A stretch of DNA of 64,000 nucleotides, taken from Istiophorus platypterus. Lineage: Eukaryota > Chordata > Actinopteri > Istiophoriformes > Istiophoridae. The notes beneath the pieces were generated by a model. The model did not search any database, had not been told where the DNA came from, and was given only the letters and a program-made list of their open reading frames with translations. The stretch is taken from contig CM029116.1 in assembly GCA_016859345.1 (NCBI GenBank), positions 4,801,643-4,865,642 on the forward strand, in the 5' to 3' direction. Made by a program: the position numbers and the translations under genes. Below, in pieces: positions 35,619-48,730 of the stretch (its first letter is position 1; every line of letters starts with the position of its first letter).

Positions 35619-37649
35619 GAATAGCGCGTATACAGTGTAAACACAGCATCAGAGGGCTCTGCCCCCCCCACAGCTAAACTAAACAAGGCCACCACGGTTT
35701 CGGTTCTGCAACACAAAATAAACAGCGCCTGACGTTACCTGACCAAACGGCGGCGAGGTGACATCACCCACTGATACCAGATAAGCGAGCAACTGTCGGT
35801 AAACAGAGGGCCGGAGCCCCCCCCCCCCCCAACCTGGTAAATGACTGACTGTGAGCGTTACAGTTGTGCTTGTTTGACTGAAACTGGTGGTTGGGGGGGG
35901 GCAGAGGGAACCGATCCAGCTACAGCGAGCGTCTGGCGGCGAGCGTCTGAACGCGGCGCCCAAACCGTGCTGCGGCTCGAGAGCAATAAAAGACGAATAA
36001 TAACACACTTCATCAGATCAGGATCCGGAGCCAAGGCATTTTGGAGCAGGACGATAAGTCAACGGGGCATCTCGGCCCGCCGCGCACGGGGCCGGGCAGG
36101 GGCCGCACACGGGGGGCGCACGGGGGCCGCCTGCCCCGCCCCTTTTCAATAATGCAACCCCCCGGGGGGCTACTTCTCTGAGCGAGGGCAGCTGTTGGAC
36201 GTCTTAATAGGAAGGAGATGATCAATAAATAAAAAGGGGGCCCATGGGCCACGCACCGGAGAGAGGAGAGATGCATTATGGTCTCGGACAGGTGGCGGTC
36301 TGGGGCGAGGGGCGGGGCGGGGGGGGGGGTCTCAGAGCACGTAGGAGTTGACCAGTGAGGTGGGGGGGTTACATAAATGTGATAGAGAGGATTTTGGGGA
36401 GTTACGGCCTGGTGGAGGTGGGGGGGGCAGTGAGGGCAGCACACGTGCTGAGCAGATTACAGCACTCAGGATATTAGAGGGAGGAGAGACAACGCCACTG
36501 GCGCCGCACGCCTCTCGTCGGAGATCCGGGCGCTAGCGCAGGGCGACGGAGACGCTGCTGCCGGAGGCGGGAAGCCGGGGAGCGGGAAGCAGGGGAGCGG
36601 GCCCCCGCGCAAAGGTCAGGAGAGCCTCGGACTGGGATCCGTCTCAAGGGAACGGATTCCGATCCAGCTTGACCGGACGCACAGGCCAAGAGCGGATTTC
36701 CAGGTAAAACCTGGGCCGGAGTACCGACCCGCGGCCGCTCACCTCACCTGGATTAGCATGACACGGCTGCTGATGCGGTCAAACAACGGGAAAAGATGAG
36801 TCATAACAACGGAGGATAATCTTTGGGTTTCGGACTGTTGGTTGGACGCGGTTTTTCGCCCGCTGGGATTCGTAATGGGCCTTACTCAGTATTTTCTCAC
36901 ATTTTATAGAAATAATAATAAAAAAAAAAAACCCTATGGAAAATAAATCGACGGAATAATTGGTAATAAAAATTAATCACCTCTGGCTGCGGCAGATGCT
37001 CTTTTTTATCTATTTATTTTGTCTCGGTGTTAATACCCCCGATTTTTGCGGCCCCCAGACGTCAGCACGCGGGGTTATCCGAGGGGTACCGTCTCATGGG
37101 GGGGGGGGGGGGGGGCACTGGGCGAGGGCGGCGTGGAGAGCGAGGGCACGCACACACACATACACACACTCCTGCCACAAAGTGCGGAGCAAGAGTCCGG
37201 CCCCGGCCGACTTCACAAATCCTCCGCTCGCGGCGTCTGTTCCATTGTCCGCCGGTGAAGATAAGTCCTGCGTTGGGTACGGACGCAGATTCCCTCCGCG
37301 ACGCGGCGCCAGGCGCTTCGTGCTGGATACGCTATGATACGTTGACCAAAAAAAAACCAAAAACAAAAACAACAAAACAAAAAAAACAAAAAGCCCCGAC
37401 TCGATGACCGCTCAGCTGGAACCGGGTGATCGATCGCCGGCGCTGCTCAAGGAAGGAGGAAGGAGGAAGGAAAACCCCAAGAGAGGACTGAGGAAGAGAA
37501 AGAGGATGGACGAAGGATGAAGGCGGGGATGCTGCATGAAGAAGGAAAGAGAACGTACAATCAATATTTGATCGGAGTCACTTGTGATTTTTTTCCTCCG
37601 TAGATTTCTTGAAAGGAATGTTATGTTGCATATCATGCATTTTTAAAGA

Positions 37650-37679
37650 TGTGTGTGTGTGTGTGTGGGGGGGGGGGGG
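37650..37679. repeat. (GT)9 followed by a G13 run
   Basis: Compound (GT)n-Gn locus with the same order as those at 14919, 15725 and 21374. Confidence 0.97.
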
Positions 37680-38398
37680 TAGAAGAAGAGGCTGTCATCA
37701 AAGTGCATCTCTGATTGTGGCTGGGACGTAAACAGGACAGCGGGGCAGCGTGCTCGCAGCTCTGCCTGTCGCTGAGCCGCACAAGCTAGTTTTTTCCCCT
37801 TTTTTTCTTTTCTCCAGCTCTGGTGTCGCAGGCTGTTTATACCGCAGATCCATTAACATACAGGAGAGGGAATTCACACCCCAGCTGGAGCGGGCAGCGG
37901 GCCGAGGCCGCGGTCCGCCGTCGGTTTAACAGGCACGCTCAGTACGCGCCCGGGTCACCGTTGTGGTGACTCGCTGCCGGACGCGACGCGCCCTGCCCCG
38001 GATAAGCATCCGTCACCCCCCCCCCCCCCAGAAGGTACCGCCGGCCCAACGTCACAACCAAACTGGTCGCCGCCGCCGCGCACGAGGAAATTAAGTGCAA
38101 ATAAACACGATTACAGATTTTGCCCTGCGGTCACGTCGTTTAGGCGCGGATTAGCATCCTGTTTTCACCGCCGGGGGATGAGTGTGCACTGTTACTTAAG
38201 CTGATAAACTTGGATATAATACACTCATCCCCCAACATGCTATCTTATCTTGTCATTTAAATAGTTTTACATCGGTGACGCGTGTACATTTTCAGTAGGT
38301 GTCCCGGGCTGCTGGTTAGCGGAGACCCTCGCCGCGGGCTGATGGAGGGTCTGAACACGGTGCCACAGGAATCATGGCAGCTGTAGCGGGAGCCTCGA

Positions 38399-38423
38399 CG
38401 GCGAGGGCGAGGGCGAGGGCGAG
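38399..38423. repeat. (GGCGAG)4 hexanucleotide repeat
   Basis: Four tandem GGCGAG copies. Chance frames read Ala-Arg or Leu-Ala pairs. Confidence 0.9.
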
Positions 38424-40473
38424 GCTGATGCCGACGTCGGGCAGACGAGGCAGGGATTGGCTATTTTTCATGTGTGTTTTCATCATAAGCCTCCCATGAA
38501 ATCCAGCGGTCCCCGGCAGCGATCCCACGACCGGGGCCGAACCGTTTCCCAGACCACGACCGCAGCCCGTCTTCCAAGGGCGAGCGGGGTCCCCGCCGGT
38601 CGTCGGTCGCCGGCCTCTGGCCTCCGTCGCGTACGCCGCCTTCCTTCCGTGCATCGACCCTCCTGCGAGACGTCTTTGACCTCGGTTCAAGTGTCATTCT
38701 CACACCGCATCCGATTCTCTTTAACGTCTGTCTGGTTCATACTTGACGGCAAAAAATAGAGTAAACTATTTTTGCTTAATTGAGCCACTTAAAAAGACTT
38801 AATATCAGAAGAGGCGATTTTCCGGATGGAATTTTTTCCGGGTGTTTTTTTTTTTTTCTTTCTTTCGTTCTTTCTTCTTCTTGTGACATGACTTGATGGA
38901 GCGCTTTAAAAGCAACGTGAAATAACGGCACTTAAATGCCTCCACAGTTTGCGCCGGTCTTTCAAGAGGAGAGCAACTGGCACGGAGACATGAGAAGGGA
39001 ACCACAAAGCCACGGAAAAGGGGGGAAAGGAAAAGCCTGAAAGCTGAGTCGGGCGGTGTGAGTTACTGCCGTCTCCACTGGTCGTTAGATGTTTAACAAT
39101 GTGTGTTGACACAGGGACCCGGGACATGGGAGAAAAAAAAGAACTAGCTGGTGCGTTCTCAAAGATATACATTAAAAAACAGGACAGGCGCCTCTAAAGA
39201 TGTGACCGGAAAGAGAAGGAACGGTGGCGATAATCAATCAAAGGAGACGGAAAAAAATTAGGAAACGGCTCCCGGGTCCCTCTCGGCCTCCTCCTCCTCC
39301 GAGAGCGCCACGGTGGGTGGGCCGCGGGGGCCCCGGGCACGAAAAAATGTCAGGAAATGAACTCGTGGCTCTGCAGCAGCAGCTGCCGCCGCCGAAAGGA
39401 AAAAAAAAAAAAGGGGGGAAAAAGGGGAGCGGGATTCGGAGCGCTGAGGGAAACCGCACCCGGAGTTCATGGGAAGCCGGAGCCGGAGCTAGGCCTCGGC
39501 CGGGTGGCGCCTCGGCTACGACAGCGTTTTAATCTGGTGGCGACTTCGAGGTCGGCGCTAACTAGCGCCCGGATGAGGCGGACGATATGGCGGAACGCGC
39601 CGCCCAGGGGTGTAATGCGACGATGGCGAGGAGGACCGCCGCGCCGGGCCGCTTGCGGTTGGATGCAATTTTCGCCGTGGCCAAACTGCCCCCCCCCCCC
39701 CCGTGCTACTGCTGGGTGACTACAACACTGACAGCTTGTGTGATCAACTGCAATCAAACCGACACTGTAATTACCCCCCCGCGTTAAAAAGACCCCCCCC
39801 CACCACCACCACCACCGCATGTCAATCTGGACTCGAGTCGAGGGACGGGCTTTGATGAAAGAAAAAAAAAGTATGGTGGACGAATCTTGTGTGTGTGTAT
39901 GGGGGGGGGGGTTCCCCTCCCCTTTTTTTGTAGTAGCAGCCAACAAACCGACTTTATCCCGGGATCCCCGACGCCGACGCCTCCGCTGCCACATCGGCAG
40001 CCTTTGAAACCTGCTGGACGGGGGCAGAACCCAGGGCTTGGTTTAATGCTGCTTCGGGAGCACCGCTCCGGATCCGCCGCCGCCCTCGCCCTCGCCCCGG
40101 CGCCGCCCTCCCCCGCCACGTCCCCGGCGCGCGGCTGGCTGCCCGCGGTCTGACAGGATTGACAAGCTCCCCGGCCGAGCTGATTAAAAGCTTTGAGGTC
40201 AGAGAAGTGGGACGGATATCGAGCGAACACCTGTCTCCTCCGCCGGGAGCCCGTCCCCCACTGGGTGTGTCCTCCCCCGGCGCCGGATCGATGGCTCCAT
40301 TAAGACCCGACCCGGACTCTTTTTTCCCCTTTTTTGTCCCTGACAATGCTGCTTTGCCTTGCAAAGCACCTCTCACCTGTCTCTTCCTCTTGTTACTCCC
40401 CCGCCTCCCCCACACTCTTATCAAAACAGGAACCAGTCGCTGTCAGTGAGGGCATCGCGGGTTTGGACTCAAA

Positions 40474-40477
<4 letters not shown>

Positions 40478-40512
<35 letters not shown>

Positions 40513-40518
40513 CCCCCC
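40478..40518. repeat. (GT)17 followed by a C7 run
   Basis: An uninterrupted GT block runs into seven C rather than G, unlike the other compound loci. Confidence 0.96.
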
Positions 40519-43500
40519 AGCTTCAGACGTGATTTCCTCCACGTCCTAGTGAAAACGACTGTGAGAGCCCAGCTGCCCACTGAAGACTTGCCAGAGGATT
40601 ACGGATCATTAGCGAGATGTTTGAAGTTCACTTGAAGACTCTCCAAACAAGTTGCCTGAGTCACAAAGCTGCACCGAGCCCCCCCCCCCCCCGGCCCCCC
40701 CAAAGCCATGACCCTGTCTTTCCTTTTTAATTTTATTCTATTTTAAAACAAATGGTTTCACAAATTTCCCCAGCGTCCGACCACGGCCCTCTGAGGTCAT
40801 CGCTCGGGGAACTGGGCGTTTCGGTCGAGCTTCGGACGACAGGGAATTCACGGCAGATCCACCCGCGGCAGACCCCCGCCGATCCCGCCCCCACCTCCGG
40901 TAGGGCTTTACGCCAAAGGCCTCGCAGAGGGGGCGGGGGGCGGGGCTAATGAAACCCCACGCCGTGGCTCTGGCGACGGGATATGAAAGAGATACCTCAG
41001 AACCGGGTCCCTCTCATCGGCCTCCTCTTTCCACAGGTTTTCGGACCCACTCACACACACTGTCACACACTCACACACACCGACACACACACAGTCACGG
41101 GGCTGGTCTCTCTTGATAGGATTCGGCGCATTGTGCCCCAGTTTGGCTTTTTTTATTTTCCGTTTCTTGTTTGTCTTTTAAATCACATTAACACGGTTTG
41201 TAATCTCGCTTTTCTCTGTTTGCCGTGAGAAAATAAAGTAGCTGACTAAACTGACTTAATAGACATAACCAGTAATTTGACACCGTCAAACAAGCAACTA
41301 CCAAGTGTCAGATGTGCTAATTTCCGCGTTTGTCATCCGTCTCACTGAGGTGAATCACTGCTCTTACTGTCTATGACACAATTGATTACGACTGAACGAC
41401 TGAGAAGAGACGGTTTGTTCATTTGACTTAAAAAAAAAAAAGAAAATCATTATGGACGCTTCAGTGGTCGACTCCTAATATGGACCAAAAAGGAAACCGT
41501 GCTGTTTGGGGGGGGGGGGTCATTTATGAACCGGTTAACAACCTGTTGCAACAAATAACCAATTACAACGTAGCGCCTCAATCAGAAACACACACATTAA
41601 CAAACACAAGCGGCACATCGCTTCGTCTCCGCGCTTGGACGCCGGATGGAGGATGAAGCTCGAGAGCAGAGGGTGGAGCAGAGCGAGTTCACACTCCTCC
41701 ACTGCTGTTTTAGAATAGGTGTGAAACTGGGTTCGGGGGGGGGGTGAAGTGCTAGGTCACGTCTCCCATTCGCAGCCGCTCTTTGGCCCTTTCTCGTCTA
41801 TGTGCCCCCCCCCCCCCCCGGGTATATTTATAGGAACTATTTTTCAGTTGAGGTCAGAAGGATCGAGGAGATGGGGGGTTCGGGGGGGTGGTGCAATGTC
41901 CTGAAGCTACAGTGGCAAACAGCACAGGACTCGTAGATAGCAATTTCCTGTTCTGCATTTTTTTTATTCCTTTTTTTTTTTTACATTTTGCATAATGCAT
42001 GAAGCATTAAAAAGAAAAGCAGAGTTTGCATGAAACCTTCACAGTGAAGGAATCTTCTGTGTACTTGAGTTGAACCACGGAGGAACAGCATCACTTCTCT
42101 GCTGCTGCCTGCATTCGTTCGTTTTAATAAACCCACCGCCAGCGACGATTACAGCGGTGAGGCTCAGGCGCTTTCCCGTTTAGCTCGGGCTCGCGCTCTC
42201 TCTCCGCCCCCGCAGCCGCCCCCCCCGGACATCTGGGGAGCTCTCGCCACGGCCGCCACGGTCGCCACGGCCTAGGAATGATAGCGGCTTCGGATGAAAA
42301 CTCGCCCGTCAGACCCTTCACAGGTCTGGAGCTGGTTTCTGAGTGGAAAAGAGACAACGGCGTCCTGAAAAACCGACAGAATGCCGTTGCCTTGGCGCTG
42401 TATTAGCTTCAGAGTGATGGATACGTTGGCGGGTTAGAAAAGAAAGAGCGACGCAATTAATCTCATTTATCAATAATCATTTAGCATTAATCATTAATCA
42501 TTCATTTGGAACGGACTTGAGCTGATCGTGGCGTCTATGCAGGAAAACATACGGGAGCTGTACGGCTGCGGCTACCGGGCCCCCGGAGGCGCTTTCGTGC
42601 CGACCCCCTCGTGTGTGGCCGACGTGTCGCGGCGGGCGGACGATGGCGGCAACCTTGCATCGGTGCGCTCGAGGCGGAGCGACGGCTGAGGCAAAACCTT
42701 TTGATCGACTTTAAATCATCTCTCACCGGTTTAGCCGGAGAGTAAATATTTCTTCAAACCACGTTTTGTTTTTGTTTTTAAAAACTGAAAGTTTTTCAAC
42801 CGTTGCCGAGCTTGTATCAATAAAACCTATAAAACTCCGCCCTCGAGCCGCCGCGAGTCCGCGGAGCAGGAGCGGCTCATTATCGCGACAGCTTATTGTT
42901 CCTAAAGAAACCGGATTAACCGGCAAACCGGCATTAACAGCAGATGCATTTAGGCTTAACTGCAAATATTCCACAATGATCAAAGACATTAGTTTCCTGG
43001 GAGGTGGGAACATCGACGTTGTGCAGCAATTAACAGTGCATTGTGTTCATATTCCCCAAACGGTTAGTTATTTAGCAATTATGCTCACCCTAATTTTTAC
43101 TATAGGTCTAACACAGTTTACTTTACGAATGCAAATGCCCCCCCCTTTATTTTTCTTAAATCCTGTTGTTGTGGGAAGAGGAAGAAGAAGAAGAAAAAAA
43201 GACAACTGTTAAATATTTATATGCCCATTTTCTAGCTAAGAACAGATCTCGCTTGGCTGCGCTAAAATGAAACTTGTTGTGACCCAGTTAGAAGGCAAAT
43301 GACAAGGCCGTGCGCCCCCCCCCGCCCCCCCCAAGCATCCGGGTGGCTGGTCGACCAGAAACAGCTGCATGGAGCCTGAACTTTTTGTTTCCCACACGGG
43401 AATCCTCATCGACCGTTTGCTAGTGGGGCGTGTGTGTGTGTGTGGGGGGGAGTTGCGTCCTGCAACTCCTCGCAGCCGACTGGTCGGGCGAAGGATGGCG

Positions 43501-44025
43501 CCCCTGGCCGCTCGCTCGTCGCAGGACCGCGGTGGCCATGCTTCGTCGCTGCCACTCCCCTGCAGGGTTGGCAGGCCCGGACATGCCGGGTGGGGGTGGG
43601 GGGGGGCACTCCCTTTCCTTTCCCACAGCTCAGCCGCCTCGACTTCGCTTGGCTGACGAACTGTGACGGGACACAACTCCAAGGTTGTTTGTGCTGCCCC
43701 CCCCGCCACAACCAGGCAGGCCATCCGGAGCACGACTGTGAAACGTTGTTGAGTTGTGCCTTTCGCGGCGGCCGGGCCGGACCGGACCGCGCCCGCGTCA
43801 CGGTCCTGACAAGGCCCCCCCCCCCCACTTCGTCCCCACGCCTGCTTTCAGCTGAACCACAGGGAACAAGCAGCGTTACAAACCTGCCCGGACACGATTT
43901 ACCTCGCACAGACCTAAAATGAGTCACGCCTCTGATTGAAAAGAAGGAAAAACAAAACAAAAAGCCGAGCGCACAGACTCCTGGGAAATGAGTCAACCCA
44001 AACAAAGCTCTCCGAGCGAGTCTAA

Positions 44026-44028
<3 letters not shown>

Positions 44029-44066
<38 letters not shown>
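44029..44066. repeat. (GT)19 microsatellite
   Basis: Uninterrupted GT run flanked by unique sequence. Confidence 0.97.
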
Positions 44067-44067
<1 letters not shown>

Positions 44068-45789
44068 TAAGGGGGCGCTCTTCGGTCGCCATTCGGTTCG
44101 CCTCTACGGGCCATTTCTACGCCCGGGAAGGCTGTTATTTCATGGCGCTCCCTCGGCTCTCCGCGAGTCACGAGACCGCGTCGCCCTGCGTCGCCGCCGC
44201 TTCACGATCTCCTTCGCGTTTGGCCGAAACAGAATCCCGGGGGGCTACGAGAGCAATCAGCGATGCTGCTGTACGCTCTCTTCCTCTGCAGGGTGAGCTT
44301 GACACAAGCTCGCGTAGGGAGAAGCTGCCAAAACCTCTGCATGCTTGTTTTTATTCCTTTTTTTCCTCAAACACAAAGAACCCTCTTAAAACGGTGACGA
44401 ATTCCCACAAGATGAAACCTCTTGTTCGTGTTAGGGCACGACGGAGAACACATTTCTGTCCACGCCCCCCCCCCCGAGGCTCTTGTGTAGTGTAATTCAT
44501 GCAGACCGCTCCCTTCATTGTACCTGCACACACCCGCCCCCCCCGGCGGCGGTTACAGCCGCGACCTTGTCCACGCCCGGTGACTCGCCAGGGCGACCTG
44601 ACACAGCAGGTAAACCGTCTCGCCGCCGTCCCCGGTCCCTCGGGGGGGGGGGGGCGAATTGTCCGGACGGACGCGATGCGATGGTGTTGGGAGGAGGGAC
44701 GGGGGCGAGAGAGCGGAGTCACATCACGCCAAAACAAAGAAAGTGACAAATCTCTCCGTGCTTGTGGGTTGTTACAGTCAAACAGACAGACAGTGGAAAC
44801 AAAAACAAACAAACAAAAAAACCCTCAAGAAATTATGTTCTAATCTATAATTTTAGTATGTAGATAATCATTATTCTGGCTTAGAGCTTCATCCCCCCAG
44901 AGGTGCCGTTAACCCCTCTCCAAACACTCCGCCACGGGTCCGTACTGGCCTTCTCCGACCGCCTAACAAGCGTCGGATTTGCTTAAAGACTTTTTGTTGT
45001 CGGCCAGACCGCGACAGGACGGTGTGACGTTCCCAGCGAGGTCTGGGGACAAACGCCGACGTGTCTCGGAAGGACACCGGCACATGTGAAAGACAGGCCA
45101 CGAGAGATAATGGATGCTTTTAATTTGAAAGGGCAAGTGTTTCCTGTAGTTTATGGGATCTAGATTTTCCACAGACTCCAAATGCCAGAGGCATAAAGGA
45201 GCGAGGATATAATTTCGACCCATAAAGCAGGGGCAAGATTTCCCTATTAAAAAGCTAGAGATGACAGGTCTGAAAAACTCTGCCCGTCCTTATCGCTGCG
45301 GAACCGGGAGCCGGGAGCCGATCGCCGTTTCCCCGCTTTTCTTCCCGGGGAGCTGTCGCGATCTTCGAGGATCCGACGGCGATGCCCTTGAACCGGACGC
45401 TATCTACAACAACAACAACAACAACAACGCCACCGCTGCCTCCGCCTCCGCATCAATGCCGCAACTTTTCATACTCCATACTCCATAATGACTGCGGTTC
45501 ATTTCGGCGAAGCGGTTCATGACTCAACGGCAAGAAAAAAAAAAAAAGTATTAAATGTAAAAAAAGACCCATTTAGAGTCAAACACCTACAGAAAGGATT
45601 AGAGTAAAATAAGGCTCCACTCAGTTTAGAATTCATTGACCTGAAATGGCCTGTTTCCAAACCTGGAGCCGCTAATGAATAAAGACAACGGCGAGGATGC
45701 GTTTGAAATTCATCTTTTCTAAATATTCAATAAGCTGTACATGGCGAGGGCATGAATAAAATAGCGGCTCAGCATTACTGCGTGGTGAG

Positions 45790-45814
45790 GTGTGTGTGTG
45801 AGTGTGTGTGTGTG

Positions 45815-45874
<60 letters not shown>

Positions 45875-45925
45875 TGTGTGTGTGTGTGTGTGAGTGTGTG
45901 TGTTTGTGTGTGAGTGTGTGTGTCT
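45790..45925. repeat. Long GT-rich repeat with TGAG interruptions
   Basis: 136 bases of GT with periodic GTGAGT interruptions around an uninterrupted core of about 44 bases. It lies about 0.5 kb left of the 16-bp satellite. Confidence 0.96.
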
Positions 45926-46059
45926 GTCCTCTCCTTGAGACAACACTGTCCTTGGCCGACCTTGCTGAGGCGATCACATGTGAGACCCTGCTCGGACGTG
46001 TTTACACCGACTGTTTGGCCTCGGCCACTGAAAGCAACAGCCAATGACTGCAGGAATCG

Positions 46060-46099
46060 GAAATATATATATATATATATGTATATATATGTATATGTA
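46060..46099. repeat. Interrupted (AT)n microsatellite
   Basis: An AT run followed by GTATATATATGTATATG repeats, about 300 bp left of the 16-bp satellite. Confidence 0.93.
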
Positions 46100-46401
46100 G
46101 TATGTACACACATACACACACTCAAGACGCGGAGTCTCAGTATCAGTTTTCGTTCTCTCGTCCCAAACGCCGTCGCATCCGAGGTGGTAGTGGGGGGTGG
46201 GGGGGGGGCTCCTATGGTCACGCATCACAGGGACGGTGAAACAGGAAGTCGAGAGGAAGGGAGCGAGCGCCTCCATTCCCTGGAGGAGACCGATTTTATC
46301 CGACTGTGTCTCCGTTTGATGCCCCCCCCTCACACACACACACACACACACATGTCCAGCGAAGATGCCCCGCCCCACGCCGACGACGAAGTCCCGACGA
46401 A

Positions 46402-48730
46402 GGGTCAGGTGGACCGTGGGTCAGGTGGACCGTGGGTCAGGTGGACCGTGGGTCAGGTGGACCGTGGGTCAGGTGGACCGTGGGTCAGGTGGACCGTGGG
46501 TCAGGTGGACCGTGGGTCAGGTGGACCGTGGGTCAGGTGGACCGTGGGTCAGGTGGACCGTGGGTCAGGTGGACCGTGGGTCAGGTGGACCGTGGGTCAG
46601 GTGGACCGTGGGTCAGGTGGACCGTGGGTCAGGTGGACCGTGGGTCAGGTGGACCGTGGGTCAGGTGGACCGTGGGTCAGGTGGACCGTGGGTCAGGTGG
46701 ACCGTGGGTCAGGTGGACCGTGGGTCAGGTGGACCGTGGGTCAGGTGGACCGTGGGTCAGGTGGACCGTGGGTCAGGTGGACCGTGGGTCAGGTGGACCG
46801 TGGGTCAGGTGGACCGTGGGTCAGGTGGACCGTGGGTCAGGTGGACCGTGGGTCAGGTGGACCGTGGGTCAGGTGGACCGTGGGTCAGGTGGACCGTGGG
46901 TCAGGTGGACCGTGGGTCAGGTGGACCGTGGGTCAGGTGGACCGTGGGTCAGGTGGACCGTGGGTCAGGTGGACCGTGGGTCAGGTGGACCGTGGGTCAG
47001 GTGGACCGTGGGTCAGGTGGACCGTGGGTCAGGTGGACCGTGGGTCAGGTGGACCGTGGGTCAGGTGGACCGTGGGTCAGGTGGACCGTGGGTCAGGTGG
47101 ACCGTGGGTCAGGTGGACCGTGGGTCAGGTGGACCGTGGGTCAGGTGGACCGTGGGTCAGGTGGACCGTGGGTCAGGTGGACCGTGGGTCAGGTGGACCG
47201 TGGGTCAGGTGGACCGTGGGTCAGGTGGACCGTGGGTCAGGTGGACCGTGGGTCAGGTGGACCGTGGGTCAGGTGGACCGTGGGTCAGGTGGACCGTGGG
47301 TCAGGTGGACCGTGGGTCAGGTGGACCGTGGGTCAGGTGGACCGTGGGTCAGGTGGACCGTGGGTCAGGTGGACCGTGGGTCAGGTGGACCGTGGGTCAG
47401 GTGGACCGTGGGTCAGGTGGACCGTGGGTCAGGTGGACCGTGGGTCAGGTGGACCGTGGGTCAGGTGGACCGTGGGTCAGGTGGACCGTGGGTCAGGTGG
47501 ACCGTGGGTCAGGTGGACCGTGGGTCAGGTGGACCGTGGGTCAGGTGGACCGTGGGTCAGGTGGACCGTGGGTCAGGTGGACCGTGGGTCAGGTGGACCG
47601 TGGGTCAGGTGGACCGTGGGTCAGGTGGACCGTGGGTCAGGTGGACCGTGGGTCAGGTGGACCGTGGGTCAGGTGGACCGTGGGTCAGGTGGACCGTGGG
47701 TCAGGTGGACCGTGGGTCAGGTGGACCGTGGGTCAGGTGGACCGTGGGTCAGGTGGACCGTGGGTCAGGTGGACCGTGGGTCAGGTGGACCGTGGGTCAG
47801 GTGGACCGTGGGTCAGGTGGACCGTGGGTCAGGTGGACCGTGGGTCAGGTGGACCGTGGGTCAGGTGGACCGTGGGTCAGGTGGACCGTGGGTCAGGTGG
47901 ACCGTGGGTCAGGTGGACCGTGGGTCAGGTGGACCGTGGGTCAGGTGGACCGTGGGTCAGGTGGACCGTGGGTCAGGTGGACCGTGGGTCAGGTGGACCG
48001 TGGGTCAGGTGGACCGTGGGTCAGGTGGACCGTGGGTCAGGTGGACCGTGGGTCAGGTGGACCGTGGGTCAGGTGGACCGTGGGTCAGGTGGACCGTGGG
48101 TCAGGTGGACCGTGGGTCAGGTGGACCGTGGGTCAGGTGGACCGTGGGTCAGGTGGACCGTGGGTCAGGTGGACCGTGGGTCAGGTGGACCGTGGGTCAG
48201 GTGGACCGTGGGTCAGGTGGACCGTGGGTCAGGTGGACCGTGGGTCAGGTGGACCGTGGGTCAGGTGGACCGTGGGTCAGGTGGACCGTGGGTCAGGTGG
48301 ACCGTGGGTCAGGTGGACCGTGGGTCAGGTGGACCGTGGGTCAGGTGGACCGTGGGTCAGGTGGACCGTGGGTCAGGTGGACCGTGGGTCAGGTGGACCG
48401 TGGGTCAGGTGGACCGTGGGTCAGGTGGACCGTGGGTCAGGTGGACCGTGGGTCAGGTGGACCGTGGGTCAGGTGGACCGTGGGTCAGGTGGACCGTGGG
48501 TCAGGTGGACCGTGGGTCAGGTGGACCGTGGGTCAGGTGGACCGTGGGTCAGGTGGACCGTGGGTCAGGTGGACCGTGGGTCAGGTGGACCGTGGGTCAG
48601 GTGGACCGTGGGTCAGGTGGACCGTGGGTCAGGTGGACCGTGGGTCAGGTGGACCGTGGGTCAGGTGGACCGTGGGTCAGGTGGACCGTGGGTCAGGTGG
48701 ACCGTGGGTCAGGTGGACCGTGGGTCAGGT
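46402..48730. repeat. 16-bp satellite, GGGTCAGGTGGACCGT, about 145 copies
   Basis: 2329 bases of head-to-tail 16-bp units with no substitution that I can see by eye. The array starts abruptly after GTCCCGACGAA and stops in mid-unit at GGGTCAGGT. Since 16 is not a multiple of 3, all three plus-strand frames give the same 16-residue cycle (GQVDRGSGGPWVRWTV), and no frame has a stop. That explains the overlapping plus-strand frames of 945, 821 and 821 codons; the minus strand has stops. Each unit contains CAGGTG (the Snail/ZEB-type E-box) and GGGTCA (a nuclear receptor half-site variant). It also alternates GGTC and GACC, so single strands can fold into serial hairpins. Such uniformity implies recent expansion or strong homogenisation. 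It is not regarded as coding. Confidence 0.98.

Larger units (their letters stand above)
35619..46401 (-). other. nectin1: Presumed nectin1 intron 1, middle part
   Basis: About 10.8 kb with no supported gene on either strand. It holds microsatellites, G/C runs, some AT-rich unique blocks (42030-42130, 42450-42530, 42940-43130, 45560-45780) and GC-rich blocks with chance open frames. The 45560-45780 block, with TGACCTGAAATGG and ATTCATTG words, is a weak candidate regulatory element. Confidence 0.5.
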
